A DNA stretch of 35,582 nt from Flavimaricola sp. GTDB lineage: Bacteria > Pseudomonadota > Alphaproteobacteria > Rhodobacterales > Rhodobacteraceae. How positions within the stretch are numbered: position 1 is the first letter of the stretch; the number at the start of each line of letters is the position of its first letter. This document shows, piece after piece, positions 33,600 to 35,582 of the stretch. Location of the stretch: assembly GCA_020629175.1 (NCBI GenBank), contig JAHDDU010000032.1, positions 1 to 35,582 on the forward strand, in the 5' to 3' direction. The notes beneath the pieces were generated by a model that was given only the letters and a program-made list of their open reading frames with translations, had not been told where the DNA came from and searched no databases. The position numbers and the translations under genes are program-made.

Positions 33600-34841
33600 A
33601 TGGCAGATGGAACCCGGCCCCAAGGCCCTCTTACCTATCACGACACAAGTGCACCGCCGCACCGGGATTTATGCACGGATTGCGGCATCTCGCGCAGCAG
33701 CGATCCCAAGCGATGTGGCCGCGCGTGCCAGTTCATCCAGCCTGAGTACCCTCGGCTAGAGGCGCAAGTTCATGGGCAGGCGCGGGGCGCCGGGGATGAG
33801 GTGTTTTTTGGCCCGTTTCAGCGGATCCTTCGCGCCCGGATGAAGGCGCCGCTTGCCGGGGCGCAATGGACAGGGATCACGACGCGGCTTGCCGCACGGC
33901 TCTTGGAAGTCGGGGCGGTCGATGCTGTTCTAACGATGGTGCCGGATGAGGCCGATCGTTGGAAACCGGTGCCTGCCCTGATCACCAACCCCGTCGATAT
34001 GGCCAAGGCGAGGGGAATGCGTATGGGCTATGCGCCGCTTTTGGCTTTGCTCGAACCGGCGCAAGCAGCGGGATACAAACGGCTCGCGATCATAGGCATC
34101 CCGTGTCAGGTCTACGCCTTGCGCGCGCTCGAGCGGGAGCTGGGGTTTGAACGGCTCTATGTGATCGGCACACCCTGTTCCGATAACACGACAACCGAGC
34201 GGTTCCACGACTTTCTCGCCTTGCTGACAGATCGGCCTGATACGGTCAGCTATCTGGAGTTTCGTGCGGACTACAAAGTCGAGATGCGCTTTGATGACGG
34301 CCGCCGGCGCGAGGTGCCGTTTCTCAGCCTGCCAATCTCGGATTTGCGGCCCGATTTCTTTCCGCTGACCTGCCGCACCTGTGTTGATTACACCAACGCG
34401 CTGGCGGACATCACCGTGGGCTATATGGGCGGGCAGGGGGAGCAATGGTTGATCGTTCGCAATGACCGCGGGGCTGAGATGCTGGATCTTTTGGGGGAGG
34501 AGGTCGCGCTGTCAGAGCCAGGGGACAAGGGCAAGCGCGATGGGGCGGTGAAAGGCTTTATTGCCAACACCGAACGCGCGGCAGGCGGGCTGCCGCTGCG
34601 GCGGATGCCGGGCTGGTTGCGCCCGATTGTCAGCTGGCTGATGCCCAAGGTCGGCCCCCGCGGGATGGAGTTCGCCCGCACGCGGGTTGAGATGAAGGCC
34701 GCTGAAAGCGTCATCCACCTGCGCCGTGAGCGTCCGGCGCGGATGCGTGCGATGATCCCTGATCATGTGTGGGAACTGGTCGCTCCCTACGGCCTCACAG
34801 CCCAAGAGGGCGAGAGGACGGAAGGCGAACGAGAACCGTGA
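33600..34841 (+). CDS. bciB: BciB/FrhB-family iron-sulfur flavoprotein, probable divinyl-chlorophyllide 8-vinyl reductase
   Basis: A 413-residue protein of the coenzyme F420 hydrogenase beta-subunit (FrhB) family. BciB-type members reduce the 8-vinyl group in (bacterio)chlorophyll synthesis, using ferredoxin, FAD and 4Fe-4S clusters. A Cys cluster lies at the N-terminus: Cys25 and Cys28 ('LCTDCGIS'), Cys39 and Cys43. Further landmarks are 'GIPCQVYALRALE', 'GTPCSDNTT' and 'LTCRTCVDYTNALADITVGYMGG' (read in parts), followed by 'VRNDRGAEML'. This closely recalls cyanobacterial-type BciB as I remember it. I choose ATG at 33600 because the promoter and operator occupy the region of the earlier in-frame ATG at 33573. 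Uncertainty is whether the protein is true BciB or another FrhB-family reductase. It lies between alr and a GST, away from any visible photosynthesis genes. Confidence 0.65.
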   Translation: MADGTRPQGPLTYHDTSAPPHRDLCTDCGISRSSDPKRCGRACQFIQPEYPRLEAQVHGQARGAGDEVFFGPFQRILRARMKAPLAGAQWTGITTRLAARLLEVGAVDAVLTMVPDEADRWKPVPALITNPVDMAKARGMRMGYAPLLALLEPAQAAGYKRLAIIGIPCQVYALRALERELGFERLYVIGTPCSDNTTTERFHDFLALLTDRPDTVSYLEFRADYKVEMRFDDGRRREVPFLSLPISDLRPDFFPLTCRTCVDYTNALADITVGYMGGQGEQWLIVRNDRGAEMLDLLGEEVALSEPGDKGKRDGAVKGFIANTERAAGGLPLRRMPGWLRPIVSWLMPKVGPRGMEFARTRVEMKAAESVIHLRRERPARMRAMIPDHVWELVAPYGLTAQEGERTEGEREP

Positions 34842-34915
34842 GTGGTGGAAGCGTGAGTGGCACCAGGTCCGCCTCGAACATCGCGCATTGGGTGAAGCGG
34901 CGTTAGTAAGGGAAA

Positions 34916-34944
34916 CCTGACTTTGGCGGCTTTCCGCCGTCAGG
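34916..34944. terminator. Hairpin between the convergent bciB-like and gst genes
   Basis: CCTGAC-TTT-GGCGG-CTTT-CCGCC-GTCAGG: a GGCGG/CCGCC stem and an outer CCTGAC/GTCAGG stem, with a 3-base bulge. It spans the stop codon of the minus-strand gst gene, with TTTCCC after it in the minus direction. It probably ends both convergent transcripts. The lack of a long T-run leaves doubt. Confidence 0.55.
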
Positions 34945-35578
34945 CGAGTGGAATATCCGTCACGTAATGCGGCACCTGATAGCCGCGCTGGACAGCGGGC
35001 CGCTCGGCAATGCGCAGGTACCAGTCACGGACGTTCGGAAAATCGGCCAGATCGACATTTTGCCATTCAAATCGTGACGCCCAAGGCCAGCAGGCCATGT
35101 CGGCAATGCTATAAGTGCCGCGCCCGATGCCCGCGATGAAATCCCGGCCCTCAAGACGGGTGTTGAGCACCCGGTAGAGACGCTGTGCCTCATCGCCATA
35201 GCGCTCTTCGGCATAGTCCGACTTGCCCTTGTTGTACTTCAGAAAATGATGCGCCTGTCCCAGCATCGGACCAAAGCCGCCCATCTGCCACATCAACCAT
35301 TCGATCATCCGCCAATACTCGGCCCCGTCGCAAAGGAATTTCTGATGCTTGTCGGCAAGATAGAGCATGATCGCCCCGGTCTCCATCAAGGTCTGACCGG
35401 TGTCATGGTCTACGATGGCCGGAATGCGGTTATTCGGCGCGATTTTCAGGAATTCAGGCGCGAATTGTTCGTCCTTGGTAATGTCGATGGGGTGGACAGT
35501 GTACGGCACGCCCAACTCTTCGAGCAGGATCGAGACTTTGCGGCCGTTGGGGGTGGTCCAGGTGTAGAGGTCTATCAT
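34940..35578 (-). CDS. Glutathione S-transferase, YfcG/YghU type
   Basis: Cytosolic thiol-disulfide enzyme of 212 residues. The N-terminal thioredoxin-fold domain begins 'MIDLYTWTTPNGRKVSILLEELGVPY' (read in parts). The 'TTPNGRKV' active loop with Thr and Asn is characteristic of the YfcG/YghU (Nu-class) enzymes, which act as disulfide-bond reductases. The family 'NNRIPAIVDHDTGQTLMETGAIMLYLA' glutathione-binding region follows near residue 49. The helical C-terminal domain contains 'YSIADMACWPWASRFEW'. The gene is complete, with its ATG 5 bases from the window end. It converges on the BciB-like gene. Confidence 0.93.
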   Translation of the reverse strand: MIDLYTWTTPNGRKVSILLEELGVPYTVHPIDITKDEQFAPEFLKIAPNNRIPAIVDHDTGQTLMETGAIMLYLADKHQKFLCDGAEYWRMIEWLMWQMGGFGPMLGQAHHFLKYNKGKSDYAEERYGDEAQRLYRVLNTRLEGRDFIAGIGRGTYSIADMACWPWASRFEWQNVDLADFPNVRDWYLRIAERPAVQRGYQVPHYVTDIPLA

Positions 35579-35582
35579 TGGG

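Noticed and set aside
1-35582. Search for tRNA, rRNA, CRISPR, insertion sequences, phage genes and defence genes
   Set aside because: None could be recognised by eye. All intergenic gaps are under 205 bases and lack cloverleaf, spaced-repeat or transposase signatures.

Overview
The window looks like a chromosomal segment of an alphaproteobacterium of the Roseobacter/Rhodobacteraceae group. This rests on gene content and order (nuoKLMN followed by birA, coaX and RNase J; tatABC; surE-pcm-nlpD; a VPLPA-CTERM protein; a Hint-domain protein), on GC-rich coding sequence, and on the frequent GTG and TTG starts and 4-bp stop/start overlaps. I see no rRNA, tRNA, CRISPR, insertion sequence or phage gene. 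Coding density is very high: 38 genes, and no gene-free stretch longer than about 205 bases.

Layout. (1) 1-9395, plus strand: the distal end of the complex I operon (nuoK, an unrecognised 41-residue membrane ORF, nuoL, nuoM, nuoN), running with overlaps or tiny gaps into birA, coaX, rnj and a small secreted protein. (2) 9400-16165, mostly minus strand: a DEAD-box RNA helicase, two small related Gly-rich lipoproteins in opposite orientation flanking a VPLPA-CTERM surface protein and prfC, then a Hint-domain protein. This is the most accessory-looking part. (3) 16238-18934: an atypical SDR protein, an orphan FbpC-like ABC ATPase and a YafY/WYL regulator. (4) 19094-21509: tatA-tatB-tatC with a translationally coupled DUF815-type AAA ATPase. 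(5) 21526-33473, minus strand throughout. Read in the direction of transcription it is alr, mlaE, mlaF, a four-helix membrane protein, pqiA-like, GNAT, radA, cvpA, purF, a membrane thioredoxin-like protein, an SDR, surE, pcm, nlpD. (6) 33600-35578: a BciB/FrhB-family iron-sulfur flavoprotein on the plus strand converging on a YfcG-type glutathione S-transferase.

Themes. Much of the window serves the cell envelope: Tat export, NlpD-type control of septal amidases, alanine racemase for peptidoglycan, Mla lipid transport and surface lipoproteins. The rest is core energy, cofactor, RNA and nucleotide metabolism.

The most interesting signal is at 33555-33598, just upstream of the BciB-like gene. 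Two TGT-N12-ACA-type palindromes (one perfect, one with a single mismatch) lie exactly 8 bp apart and overlap a plausible -35 and -10 pair. This is the architecture known for PpsR/CrtJ repressor sites of bacteriochlorophyll genes, and the promoter would give a leaderless or nearly leaderless mRNA. It suggests that the gene is the divinyl-chlorophyllide 8-vinyl reductase of an aerobic anoxygenic phototroph and that it sits outside a photosynthesis gene cluster. Everything here was read by eye, so family assignments are from motif recognition and have not been checked by database search.
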